64,000 nt of DNA from Takakia lepidozioides (lineage: Eukaryota > Streptophyta > Takakiopsida > Takakiales > Takakiaceae): NCBI GenBank assembly GCA_030704615.1, contig CM060731.1, positions 47,802,001-47,866,000 on the forward strand, written 5' to 3'. How positions within the stretch are numbered: the stretch's first letter is position 1; each line of letters opens with the position of its first letter. Shown piece by piece: positions 45,562 through 55,820 of the stretch. The translations under genes were made by a program, and so were the position numbers. The notes below the pieces were generated by a model. It had not been told where the DNA came from and ran no database searches. It saw only the letters and a list, made by a program, of their open reading frames with translations.

Positions 45562-47555
45562 TAAATATAGGTAAATTGAATCATCATCTCTTTTTGTTGT
45601 CCATATGCAATGTACGCCTTTGGTCCCATGTCGGTTTTCTTAATATTAATAGGTAAATATCTAGTTAGTTTTAGAATTCCTTCCGGATGAGTATACTTTG
45701 AAACTGGTAAAAGTCTTACAAATTCTCTATAATGAATGGGAAAAACTTCTTCAAAAGTATGTTAGAAAACCAATCTTTTGGTTTTAATAATTCCTTCGGC
45801 ACTTTTGAATTATATCCATCAATAAACTGTCATATAGTTGACCCTGGAGTAGACTCCCAAGTAGAACTTCAAGTGATTGTAGGATTGATAGAGATAATGT
45901 GTACATTAACATTTTTTATACATTTTCTCATTCCTTCGGGACTCCAATCTACACTAGATGAAATAGATACATCTTTTATTACAATAAGTTCTTTCAAACG
46001 CCAATGTTGTAGAAAATGCGAGAATTTCGACTCTACATTGTTTAATCTAGAAGGTGTGATATTATATAACATTCGTTCACTCAAAACATTCATCCGAAAT
46101 AAAACACATAGAAACAGACATATCATGACAATACAAATTCTTTTGGTAATGGTCTTTTAAGATATTTTGTATATATGATATTTTGTTAGATTCATAAAAT
46201 CTCTTTATTACTGTATGTTCGCTGTTGTTTATACTACAATTATCCTTTAAGACCCCACCATCATCAATTGACCATTCACAATGCATCTTATTTTAATATT
46301 TTAAGTCCAAATAACATATCAAATATATTGCTTTGTCTAGTTATTTATGACATTGAAGGTGGAAGTCTATTAAAGAGGCTGAGCGTATCATTTGACATTG
46401 GGCTGGACTACTTTGCAAGTGAGCTCTACAAGGAATGAAATGTTTGGAGGCACTTTGCTAGAGAGATATAGAACCTGCAAAACCATAGTATAATGCCCCA
46501 AAATAAGTCACATGATAGAATTGAAGTTGTTTAGCGTTAAAATATACTGTGACAACCATAATATAATGCATTTCTATAGACCTTAGCAAAAGTAGCGACC
46601 TAGCAGTAAACATAATGCTCAGAAAATATAACTTTCAGTAACACCACCTTAAAGAAGCATTACATTTTGGTTGATGTCCTTCAGCATCCGTCAAAGTATC
46701 TCCTTCAATCCTTCTTCAGTGCGTTCTGGAGGTCCTCCCGGGTCGGCAGGGCCTCCATTTTGACATCCAACGCTTTCACCTTCGCGTCCAGGGCCCCACC
46801 TTGTTGTCCACGACCACCGCGAGATTGTCGAATCCAGCCTTCATCTGCACCGCCATGCTCTCCAACCTCGTACCCATGACCCAGTGATTCACGCCAATAG
46901 CGGTGAATGCAAAACTAACAAACAACCCAACTTGTACTTTGGACTCAGTTTAATACCGCTGCACAAGGTTCAGAACAAAAAGTTAGCACAACAAGATCCA
47001 CAATAAAAGCGAAATGGAAAAAAGAAAACAAAACGCACAAACATCAAAAGTCAGATAGTCCGCCGCAGCCTGTGTAGTCTGAGAAACGACGCAAGAAAGT
47101 GCGGAAAGCCATGGCGCCAATACAAATAATGAAAAGAGAGGGACACAAACAATGAAATAAGAGAGAGAACACAAATACATACCTTGTGAAGGATGCGTCA
47201 ACATCGGCATGAGGCGTCAACATGATGAAGGACACCTTGGCTGCTAGTTCATTCCCAGTAGAAAGATTGACTACACACAAAAACATTCCCACCAACCTTG
47301 ATCTGGAGAAACTTCACCCAGGTCTTTAGGTCAAGTTTGCTTCAAGTGTTTCTGTGCGAACCCGCCACTTTTCGGTTCTTTCTTGAATTGTATGTTTGTG
47401 TGCATTTTGCGCAGGTGTCACTGGAAGATCTGCATTTTCAACCAACAAAGAGACAATGATTTAAGCAGATGGGCATGTCGTTGTAGTTGCTTTTTAGAGA
47501 CCTGAGGCCTGCTCTTGATTTTCAGAAGTTGGGCACTTCAGTCTCCAATCGACAA
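45562..47555. other. AT-rich stretch; coiled-coil coding remnant at 46.7-46.9 kb
   Basis: No intact gene. At about 46895-46700 the minus strand encodes MGTRLESMAVQMKAGFDN and, after a 1-base shift, KALDVKMEALPTREDLQ. This is a coiled-coil type sequence like those preceding the capsid part of plant retrotransposon gag proteins. The AT-rich frames at 45.7-46.3 kb have no recognisable domain. Confidence 0.35.
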
Positions 47556-47612
47556 GGAGTGCAAGGAGTGTAAGGGCAAGGACAAGGAGTACAAGGGCTA
47601 GGAGTGCAAGGA
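47556..47612. repeat. Degenerate AAGGAGTRCAAGG minisatellite
   Basis: Short units such as AAGGAGTGCAAGGAGTG, AAGGGCAAGGACAAGGAG and TACAAGGGCTAGGAGTG follow one another. It is located just beyond the 3' end of the L1 coding region. Confidence 0.6.
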
Positions 47613-47698
47613 CATCGGCAATGAGCGCCGACCCTAGCGACGGGTCAGCGAGGACGGGCCGTTGATCAGCATGGACGGTTGAAATTAACTCAATCTAG

Positions 47699-50600
47699 TC
47701 AGCATTCAACGGCCTTGGCCTCCTTCCCTTGAAACCCTTTAGGTTTAGGTTTAGGTTTAGGTTCTGCGCAATTGGGTTCTTGTTTTGCAGGACGAGATTT
47801 GATCCATACTGAGCTCCAAATAGCTGACCAATTTTTGTCGCGAAAGCCGTGAAGCTCCCATCTGGCTTCCCACTTAACCTTGAAGCATTGAAAGTTAGAA
47901 AGAGCTTTATAACCTTTCTTGGTGGTGAATGTGAAGAAAGGCTTTGGGGATCTCGCAAACTTCCAGGACCATTCCATACGGTCGATATCCATCTCTGCTA
48001 GCGGACGCCCCAAGATCCAAACAAAGGTATTTCCAGATAACCAACTCTTCAGAGGGGTCAAGAGGTCAGGTTTGGGGTCCCAAGGCCTACCCGGCATAGA
48101 CCAAGCGCAAATCCTTACTGGGGTTAGGGGAGTGGTAGGGATGTCCAGAGAGGAGGGAGATGCTAGAGAGAGAACCAATAAAATAGGGTCAATATTGAAG
48201 GCAATGACTGAGTGGCAAGAAGGGTTAGAGTCAGTGACATAAATGATACAGAGGCGGTTGTGGAGAATTACAAATGCCCATAGAGGGGGATTAGGATATG
48301 CAGGTCCAGCTCGAAGGGTACTTTGCCAGAGCGGGGGAACTGATTGGATGATGTCCTAGTAACCCTTTGCCACTCTGGCCGATCCGATAGTTGGGGGGAG
48401 GAGCTCCGGAGGTTTGAAGTCAGGTTCGTTCCAGGTATCAAAGATTTGACTGACTCCGAGAGTATCCCAGGCAGACCAGCGTCTTGTTTCTTTTTTTTGT
48501 TGGGGAGATGGGATATTGGTATTGATGAATAGATACTGCCTAAGAATCTCGTAGTACGAGACATGGTTAGATTTAATGAGGAAACGTCGAAATTTCCCCC
48601 AAGCCATCCAAATGTTTATCCATAGCCTGGAGCCCATAGGTTTAAGGTTGAATCCTTGAGTGATCCACCTGATGGAAGGCTTCTATTGGACAGCTTTCAA
48701 TGGAGACAAAAGGGCTATATTGTTAAACACCATGAATTTCCAAAGTCCCCCTTCCGGACCCAGAAATCTGGGGATCCACCTTGCTAGAAGAGTTGTTATC
48801 TAGGTATCTGGGTCTATGACTCCTAGATCACCTTTCTTTTTGGGACAACAGATTTGGGCCCAAGCCACTTGAGGCCTTTTCTTATTGGCCGAGTGCTCTG
48901 GCCCCCAGATAAAGTTCCTGGTAAGTCTCTTTGTCTCTTGAATTTGGGAGGAGTTGGGCTTCCAGGCAGCAGCAAAATACCATAGGCCAGCCTCCAAGAT
49001 CTGGTTGGCTACCAGGGCCCTCCCGGTTATAGTCAGGTGCCTGCTTCCCCACCGAGAGAGTCTGAGTTTTAGCTCAGAGATAATGGGTTTAAAAATCTGC
49101 TCGTCTAAGAGATCAATACCAGAGTTGTACCCTAATAGTATTATAGGTTCACCCGGTTTGAGCCATTTAAGACCCTGGTTATCACCCCAGGAAGGACTGA
49201 CCCCTATCATGGATGCAGATAGATACCCCACCAACAGAGCTGCCGTTTTGTTCCAATTCACCTTAAAGCTTGATGTAGAGCAAAAGGTGTTGAGGGTAGT
49301 GGAGGCTATGTCCAGATTTTGCTGATCTGCTTGAAGCATCAAGTAGGTATCATCTACAAATATAGAATCTGTTACTTGGATTTGCTGATGGGTGTTGTAG
49401 TTGGTGATCTTGAGGCCCTTTATTTTGCTGTTACACTGCAACATATAACCAAGGGAGTCTGCAACAATGAGAAAGAGGAATGGGGCTAGATGGCAGCCTT
49501 GGCGCACTGACCTCTGAAGGGGAAATGATTTGGATAGGTGACCATTCACTAAATTACCCTGCTTGAGGAGGTGACCAACAAAATTTTAACCCATTGGCAA
49601 AAGGATTGAGGGAAGCCGATTCTGTTGAGGGCTGCCAAAAGAAAGCTCCACTCCACTCTATCAAATGTTTTCTCGAAGTCCAAGAGCAAGAGAGCTATAG
49701 CTTGATTGGTTTTGAGAGCATAGTGAGGTAGCTCTTGGGCAAGCAAGAGGTTGTCCAGAATATGTCTACCCTTAATGAAGCCAGTTTGGTTTGGGCGGAT
49801 AAGAGAGGGAAGAAGAGGTTGCAGTCTGAGTGCTAGGGCCTTTGCTATGATTTTGTAGGCAACATTCAGCAATGTTATTGGCTGTAGTTAGAGATATTTG
49901 TTCTATCTCCTTTTTTGTAGAGAAGCGTAATGACCCCTTGAGACATCGAGGGGGGCATTGCACCAATAAGGAAAAGATTGTTGGCCATTTCCGAAAAATC
50001 ATCACTGATGTGTTGCCATAGGGCCTTGTAAAACTCAACCGGAATCCCATCCATTCTAGGGGATTTGTGGTTCTGAAGTTTATCAGAGCATCTCCCAGCT
50101 CAAGGGTTGAGAATTCCCCTTCCAAAACAGAAGCTGTCTGAGGCGACAGGATCCTTGGGGTGTTCTGGAGGCATTCAACCTGGATAGGGGATGGGGAGAG
50201 GTCAACCGACTCAGTCTGGAACAGCCGGCTAAAGTGAGCTGCGGACAAAGCTGCCATACCTCTGGGGGTGGTGGCAGTCAAACCACTGGACTGGTCTACT
50301 AACTCGGAGATGTATTGAGATGCCCTTCTCAATCTGGTTTTATCGAAAAAATACTTAGACATTTTCTCACCTTTGGTTGACCAATTAACTCCGGCTTGCA
50401 GTTTCCATTTTCTCTCCAGTAACTTATAGTGAATATCCAAGTTATTCCTGGCTTCCACATAAGTAGTGAAGGTGTGTGCTTATCGCAGCGGGGGGATTCC
50501 ATTCGTTTCTGACAAGCCGCTAAACATTTGGTAAGGGCTTTCACTTTTCTTTTTCGTGAGGCGCTGACTTGTTGTATTGACAGCTCTCAATTTTTGATAG

Positions 50601-51194
50601 GAACCTTTCAGTGGGGTTTTGTGCCTGCGAGGCTGCTTGTCTCCAGGAATTGAGGAGCTCTTGTTTGACAGCGGGGAGCTTGAGGATCAGACTATTGAGT
50701 TTATATAGGCCTCTGCCCCTCCTCTGTGCTGAGGGAATGGAAACTGAGAGAGAAATGGGGGCATGATCAAAGCCTAGGGGAATAGGGTCTTGGAGGCCCC
50801 TTTTTTACCATTGCACCAGATCGAGAGAGACATATGCTCTATCAAGACGGGCCATTCTGAGGTCCCCCAAGGATCTATCGTTCGACCAGGTGAATGAGAG
50901 ATTGGAGCTTTGCTGCGAGGGGGAACTTACCTCAGTTAAATTGTGGTTCTGGACATAAGAGAGCCAGCAGTCCATCTCGGCCAGATTAGGTGAGAATTTT
51001 TCATTACCCCGCCTATCCTCCTGGTTGATCATATTGAAATCTCCAGCAAGGATCCAACTATCTACCGAGACTTCCTCTATCATCTTATTGTTAAGAAAGG
51101 TCCAGAAGTCCCTTCTATCAATAGAAGAGTTAGGGGCGTAAATATTCAGGAGTCCTATGGTTCCAGAGCTATTGGGGAATTTTCTCCATTGCAT
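47699..51194 (-). mobile_element. Plant L1-type LINE ORF2, 5'-truncated and frameshifted
   Basis: Reading leftwards from 51194, the endonuclease second half comes first (GLLNIYAPNSS, SWILAGDFNMI). The region before RT follows at 50458-49950, then the RT palm at 49872-49549 (QTGFIKGRHILDNLL, LLLDFEKTFDRVEW) and at 49549-48800 (RQGCHLAPFLF, FVDDTYLML, WGSRHLTITGRALV). The zf-RVT region lies at 48178-47699. Frameshifts and stops separate the blocks (about 50800-50460, 49880, 49550, 48790, 48180). The (TTTAGG)n-like stretch at 47735-47760 is within the last frame. It is a dead copy inserted in the composite element. At its 5' border the sequence flips orientation (next entry). Confidence 0.85.
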
Positions 51195-51214
51195 TTGAGA
51201 CTAAGGAAGCAGCA

Positions 51215-51470
51215 ACACAAGCTCTCTGTTTAATCCTCACACCAAAGGGTTCAATGTCAATATCTTTCCCTGGTTTGGGAACTGCAATGGGAAGAAATGG
51301 AGTCCTAGAATTATCTCAATTCCCTACATTCCAGACCAGTACCTGGCTAATCTACCTGATATAGCAAACCATTTTGGATCCTACTTGGGTTGCATGTCTG
51401 TTTTTGATCCTAATGTGCACTCGAAATTTGCGCCAGGACCCGGCATGGAGGACGAGGTTTACTATTTCAT
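51215..51470 (+). mobile_element. Inverted L1 ORF1 segment at the 5' end of the L1
   Basis: The plus strand encodes a continuous stretch with KGFNVNIFPWFGN, ISIPYIPDQYLANLPDI and ANHFGSYLGCMSVFDPN. This resembles the central domain of plant L1 ORF1 proteins. It abuts, within about 20 bp, the minus-strand ORF2 fragment ending at 51194. A head-to-head joint of ORF1 and ORF2 pieces is what twin-primed reverse transcription leaves behind. Confidence 0.55.
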
Positions 51471-51963
51471 GAGCCCATGAGCCCATGAGCCTATGAGCCT
51501 AGGAGCTCATGAGCAGGCATCCGCGGAATTGGAATTTTCGTGCCTTTATTGACGGTGTTATGTCCTCATACCTTGATAATAGGGTCTGTTTCTCCTGGTC
51601 GAGGATGCGGAATGAGGTATTTCGGCGCCGTTATTCCACGTCACCACCGTAATACATTGTGCAGGACAGGAAATAGACACAAAATTGTAGCCCTCACAAG
51701 CCATTGTGCTGACAAGGTAATATATTTAGGGTCAGACGACAATTCAACTTGCAAACCCCAACATCAAGCCCACATTGACATGACAGAAAATTGCCATAGA
51801 CGCTCGAAATAAAAACATCAGGCAACCACAAGTTTTTATTTTATACAGCGACTACTCCGAGCTTCCATCATCAGAAATACCACTGCAGCATAAGAAACCT
51901 GTGGAACTACCATATCCCGGAGCCTGTGCCCTCCAATCACCCTCCACAATGATCCTTACCGCG
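51471..51963. other. Spacer with one palindrome
   Basis: Contains a GAGCCYATGA short repeat (51473-51500) and a palindrome variant ATTTCGGCGCCGTTAT at 51619-51634. This marks the return to the composite element beyond the L1 insertion. Confidence 0.5.
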
Positions 51964-52588
51964 CTATGCTGCTGCATTGACATCCACAACACGAACCACC
52001 GAGTCGTCGAACCACAGGTCCAGAATTAGGAGTGGTGCGGTAGTCGTCCACTGCGCATTGCCGTTTTCTGGATTAAGATGGCGAACATAAAGATACAAGA
52101 TATCTGTAGAGATCACGTTCGTGAAAACATGCAGATATTGGAGGCCTCCCATTGGGACCTCCTCCACAACGTCGTGAAATTCGCAAACATCCAGGACAAA
52201 CCTGTTCCGATTCTCCCTTAGTTTCAACAATATATTCCCTGGCCCAGAAGAGTGAGTGAGCAACTCAAGAGCCCTATCCGGAAGCAAATACTGTGGAGAT
52301 GCAGTATAGTTATGGTAGTAAGACCTCCAGAACTCGCTGCAGCAACATCTCATGATGAAGAGACGAACACTTCGTCTTCCAGGTATCTCGCACAACAAGT
52401 ATCCACTGTTGTCCACTGGCAGGCCTCACCCAAAGAGAATCCCACAGAAGTGCTCGGAAACTCGTCACCCTGCGTGTAGCTTCACTGAAGTCCAACTCCA
52501 CCATAATGTCTCCCATCACCGGCTCACGCAATCGCGATCCTCGAATCCCGCTCCGTCGAATGCAGAAGGCATTTACACAGGGCGGCAT
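51964..52588 (-). pseudogene. Unknown family X, copy 2 (one frameshift)
   Basis: The frame from ATG 52588 runs MPPCVNAF...GDIMVELDF...GQQWILVVRD. Near 52380-52410 the reading shifts to the frame that ends at 51964 (RLFIMRCCCSEFW, SGPGNILLKL, TDILYLYVRHL, LLILDLWFDDSV). Matches to the plus-strand frame at 31144-31689, in the same order, show a shared origin. The product is unknown. Palindromes at 52866-53080 lie just upstream, where its promoter should be. Confidence 0.5.
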
Positions 52589-52865
52589 TGAGGAAGTGTG
52601 CGCCCACTGGGAATGGAGAGGGACAAGTAATCACTGTTGTTTTTCAACACGGAGATGCAAACATTGAAAACCCAATGCGGAACACCCTCTCACGTGATCT
52701 TCTGTGTGGCAACGGCAATACGTGCCCCCATTGGCCGGCAACGGCTATCCACACATGCGATCGAAAATGACTGGGGCTAGAAGGGGCTTGACAGAGAAGG
52801 TGCCACGACATTATGGGAAGAAATTGTGCTAAAACCACCGGCATCCTGAAACCACCGACCTTGGT

Positions 52866-53080
52866 ATTTCGGCGCCGAAATTCCCTTTTGAAATGTGATA
52901 TACTGGCGTATTTTATGGCGCAGAGCGGGCTATTTCGGCGCCGAAATACCCAAGTGGAATGTGCTGAATTGCCTTGTGCTGAAGGCTTCCATCGTGATAT
53001 TTTGGTACAGTAATTCCTACGTGGAATTTAATAAGGCCCATATTATGAAGGCGCACACTGGGCTATTTCGGCGTCGAAAT
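52866..53080. repeat. Four palindromes at 66-67-bp spacing
   Basis: Copies at 52866, 52932, 52999 (degenerate) and 53065 are separated by 66, 67 and 66 bp. They lie between family X copy 2 and the methyltransferase-like gene, again upstream of a gene start. Confidence 0.85.
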
Positions 53081-53330
53081 TCCCAATAGGAATGTTAGAA
53101 ACGGCAGGGTTTTCAAGGCTTCAAGTTCGCGGTTCGCTAGTGTGCATAAATTACTTATAGGGTTCTTTACTTAACTTTGCGTCTCTTCTGCTTTTATTAT
53201 TACATTGTGGTTTGCGGAAGAAATGTAGGGAATCGGACATGCAGTCTGAACACAATGATTTCAGAAATCGTCAATATTTTCATTAAGTGTTTCAGAACTG
53301 TACAACAAAAGAATCCAAATGAGACTTTGT

Positions 53331-55490
53331 TATGGCGAGGATCCGCGATCACTGTCCGATGCATCCCCGGCCTCATACAAGGATGGTTGCCTTCCACCTG
53401 CCTCCGAACCTGCACTGCCGCTACCGCTGTTACTCTGAGAAGTCATCCCCTAAAAAATACCATCCTCACCAGCTGGAACTGTCCACCTGGGTGCGGAACT
53501 GTCCTCATCATCCCCCTCGCTCTCACACGCGGATTCTATGACGAACTTGCCTACTCTACCTTTCACAATTCCATGTTTGGCCTCACGCCTCATTATAATT
53601 CTCTGCTCATTCCCGAATATCAATTGCTCAAACCGAGTAGGCATATCCTCCCTCCTGATGGCTTCTCTGGCAACCGTGTCTACATAGGCTGGTAGAAAAA
53701 AGGGCTTCTGGGGACTCGCGAGAAACGATTTTCTGGCAAAGAATGGCCGATGCAATTCTGTCTCCTCCTCTGCAACAGGGTCCGATTCGGGCAAGTCTCC
53801 CAGCATTTCCTCGTCGGACGACTCTGCAAGGCTGAGTGTACGCACAAACATAGAATGAAGCACATTAGAACATTCAAATAGGGAATCATCGGCACGTTGC
53901 ATGGTCCCTACAACCGAAACCAATACACTTACTATGGTGCAACTCACTCGAAAACAGGCATTGCAGGAAGCGGCTTCGGGCGCCCCTGCATTGGACGAAT
54001 TTCCTGGACTTCCTCCTCCTCTTCTTCCTCCTCCCCTTCCACGTCCTCTTCTGCGTTGTTGGGATCCTCAGTCGGGGGCAGACGCTGTAGGCCCGCCAAT
54101 TTGAAATCGTACGAGGTCGTATCCCCCTCAAATGAGAACACAAATCGGTTGGACATCCTTCCCGCCCACATACAGGCACCTGCGAATTCATACGACACAA
54201 CCACAACCAAAGTCAAGAGTGACTCGCTTCCATGCGCAAGCAAACAAAGACAATCGGAAACGGTGTCAATTTAGGTGCCGCAATCACTTAACGCTCTCAC
54301 CTATATTAGCAGTGACATCGAGGACCCTGCCTTCAACATCCGTACACGTTTCCATGAGCGTCTGGCTGACTACAGGACTCCTGGTCCTGCCATACCTTCA
54401 AGGCTTGCCTGACAAATCACAAAGCATGTCCTTCTCTCCCACATGGTTGAACATGATGTTATACTCCAGTGGATCAACTGTGGGATCAACAAGTCTGCCT
54501 GCTTGACGTAATTTGAATTTCGAATGTTCCTTCACGAAGCAGAATGCCTGAAAGATAAGAGTCTGCAAAGAAGGAAAGGAGAACGTGAGAGGTGGCCTAC
54601 ACGTACATGGGCAATTTCGGCGCAGAAATTGGCAGAACAGAGGAGAACCGCAGCATACCTTTTGACCATCGTTGAGAAGACCTTGCGTGTTGATGCAAGT
54701 CCAGATCTTTTTCAGGATGGGTGCTGCACTTCTCCCCGTCCATACTTTGATATCATTCTCAGTGATTTCTCCATCGGCTGCTAGAACAACAACACAGCCG
54801 TCGTCGTCCAATATGTTGGTTGCGAACCCGAATGTGTGGCTCCAGTATCTTTCGTCGTACTTGTTCCACCAGGGTAGTGAGCCCAGCCCCAATATCTCCT
54901 GCCCATTCGGAATATCCACAAGGATCATGTCGATGGAGGCTTTCACCGCCCTGCCCCCGACTGAGCTCTTTTTGCCGTGGCTCATCGCCAATACTCCATC
55001 ATCTTTGTGTAGCCGAGAGTGTCCTCGATATCATTGCCAGTGGCCTTCCTCTTCCCCTTCCCCTGGTGGGCCTCGATCGCCTTCCTCAATCTCGTTTTCT
55101 CCAGCCTTCTGGTCAGAGCAGTTAGGAAATTTTCATTAACACACTCCACAATTGTGGGTGTTTTGAGGACTTCCCTGCCCGCAATGTGCACCGCACGATA
55201 GGGTTTGCCAGGTGCATCCTCATATAGTGATCTCTTCGCAGCCGAACCCCCGGAGCGCTGGCCCTTGTGAATTTTCGGACGAGGTGAGGCCCCCTGGGTG
55301 TTATCCTGCTGGAAATCGTCGTCGGAATCCTCGTCATCAGGCTGACTATGTTGCTACTTCTTCTTCTTGGGTGTGGGGGTCTTCGTCTCTTGCCCCTGTT
55401 TGCGCGTGGGTGCCCCAAATTTCTTGTAGTCTCATTGGGGTTGGGTACCCATTCAATACATATGGTTATTTTTTCCACTTTCTAATGCAT
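53331..55490 (-). pseudogene. DNA methyltransferase-like (N4/N6 type?) gene, decayed
   Basis: Proposed exons (minus) are about 55490-54659, 54562-54301, 54226-53948 and 53823-53331. Exon 1 begins with a basic, acidic-patch linker and then ILVDIPNG (position of a DPPY box), PWWNKYDERYW and DDDGCVVVLAADGE. Later exons give VLDVTANIG and, after a junction, YEFAGACMWAGRMSNRFVFSFE. That order (DPPY-like, then strand with Gly, then VLD-x3-N-x-G, then a GR...F-E strand) resembles beta-class N4/N6 DNA methyltransferases. The catalytic box is DIPN here, so activity is doubtful. The tail is acidic. Stops lie at 55434 (TGA), 55356 (TAG), 54400 (TGA) and 53452 (TAG). There is a 1-base shift near 54990, and two exon joints do not fit in phase. 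The assignment to a methyltransferase is tentative. Confidence 0.42.
54614..54629. repeat. Palindrome variant in an intron of the methyltransferase-like gene
   Basis: ATTTCGGCGCAGAAAT, one mismatch, inside the proposed intron 54658-54563. It is the rightmost copy seen. Confidence 0.7.
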
Positions 55491-55587
55491 TGTCGGCTTT
55501 CCTCGCCCGGAAAAAAAGAACAGAAAAAAGGCAAATCACAAATTACTTTGTAGAAGTTGTTTTCCACACGATTCCACGCAAGTTATT

Positions 55588-55601
55588 TTCCACGCGTGGA
55601 A
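55588..55601. repeat. TTCCACGCGTGGAA palindrome with flanking repeats
   Basis: A perfect 14-bp palindrome lies between two AGTTATTTTCC words and next to further GTGGAA/TTCCAC copies (55561-55622). It could be part of the right end of the composite element, but no partner was found near 31 kb. Confidence 0.5.
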
Positions 55602-55654
55602 GTTATTTTCCTAAGCGTGGAATTGATACAGACATCCCAGCATAGGAAATTCCA

Positions 55655-55820
55655 AAGGAAGTTGGTGACGAAATAAAGGACCTCCAGCCGACATACAAAG
55701 GAAAACTGAGCCCCATCGGCCCTTTCTTCATCGGAAATTCCAGAGCACTTTCCAAAGGAAGTTGGTGACGAAATAAAGGACCTCCAGCCGACATACAAAG
55801 GAAAACTGAGCCCCATCAGT
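55655..55820. repeat. About 100-bp unit, tandem
   Basis: CTTTCCAAAGGAAGTTGGTGACG...CCCCATC occurs at about 55650 and 55750 almost identically. Its second half (GGACCTCCAGCCGACATAC) appears once more at about 56187. Confidence 0.75.

Noticed and set aside
45732-46160. 142-codon AT-rich frame as a gene or organellar insert
   Set aside because: No recognisable domain, competing frames on both strands and composition typical of decayed AT-rich DNA.
47735-47760. Interstitial telomere repeat
   Set aside because: Only about four TTTAGG units, not the plant TTTAGGG, and they lie in a coding frame of the L1 C-terminus (repeated Leu/Asn or Lys/Pro codons).
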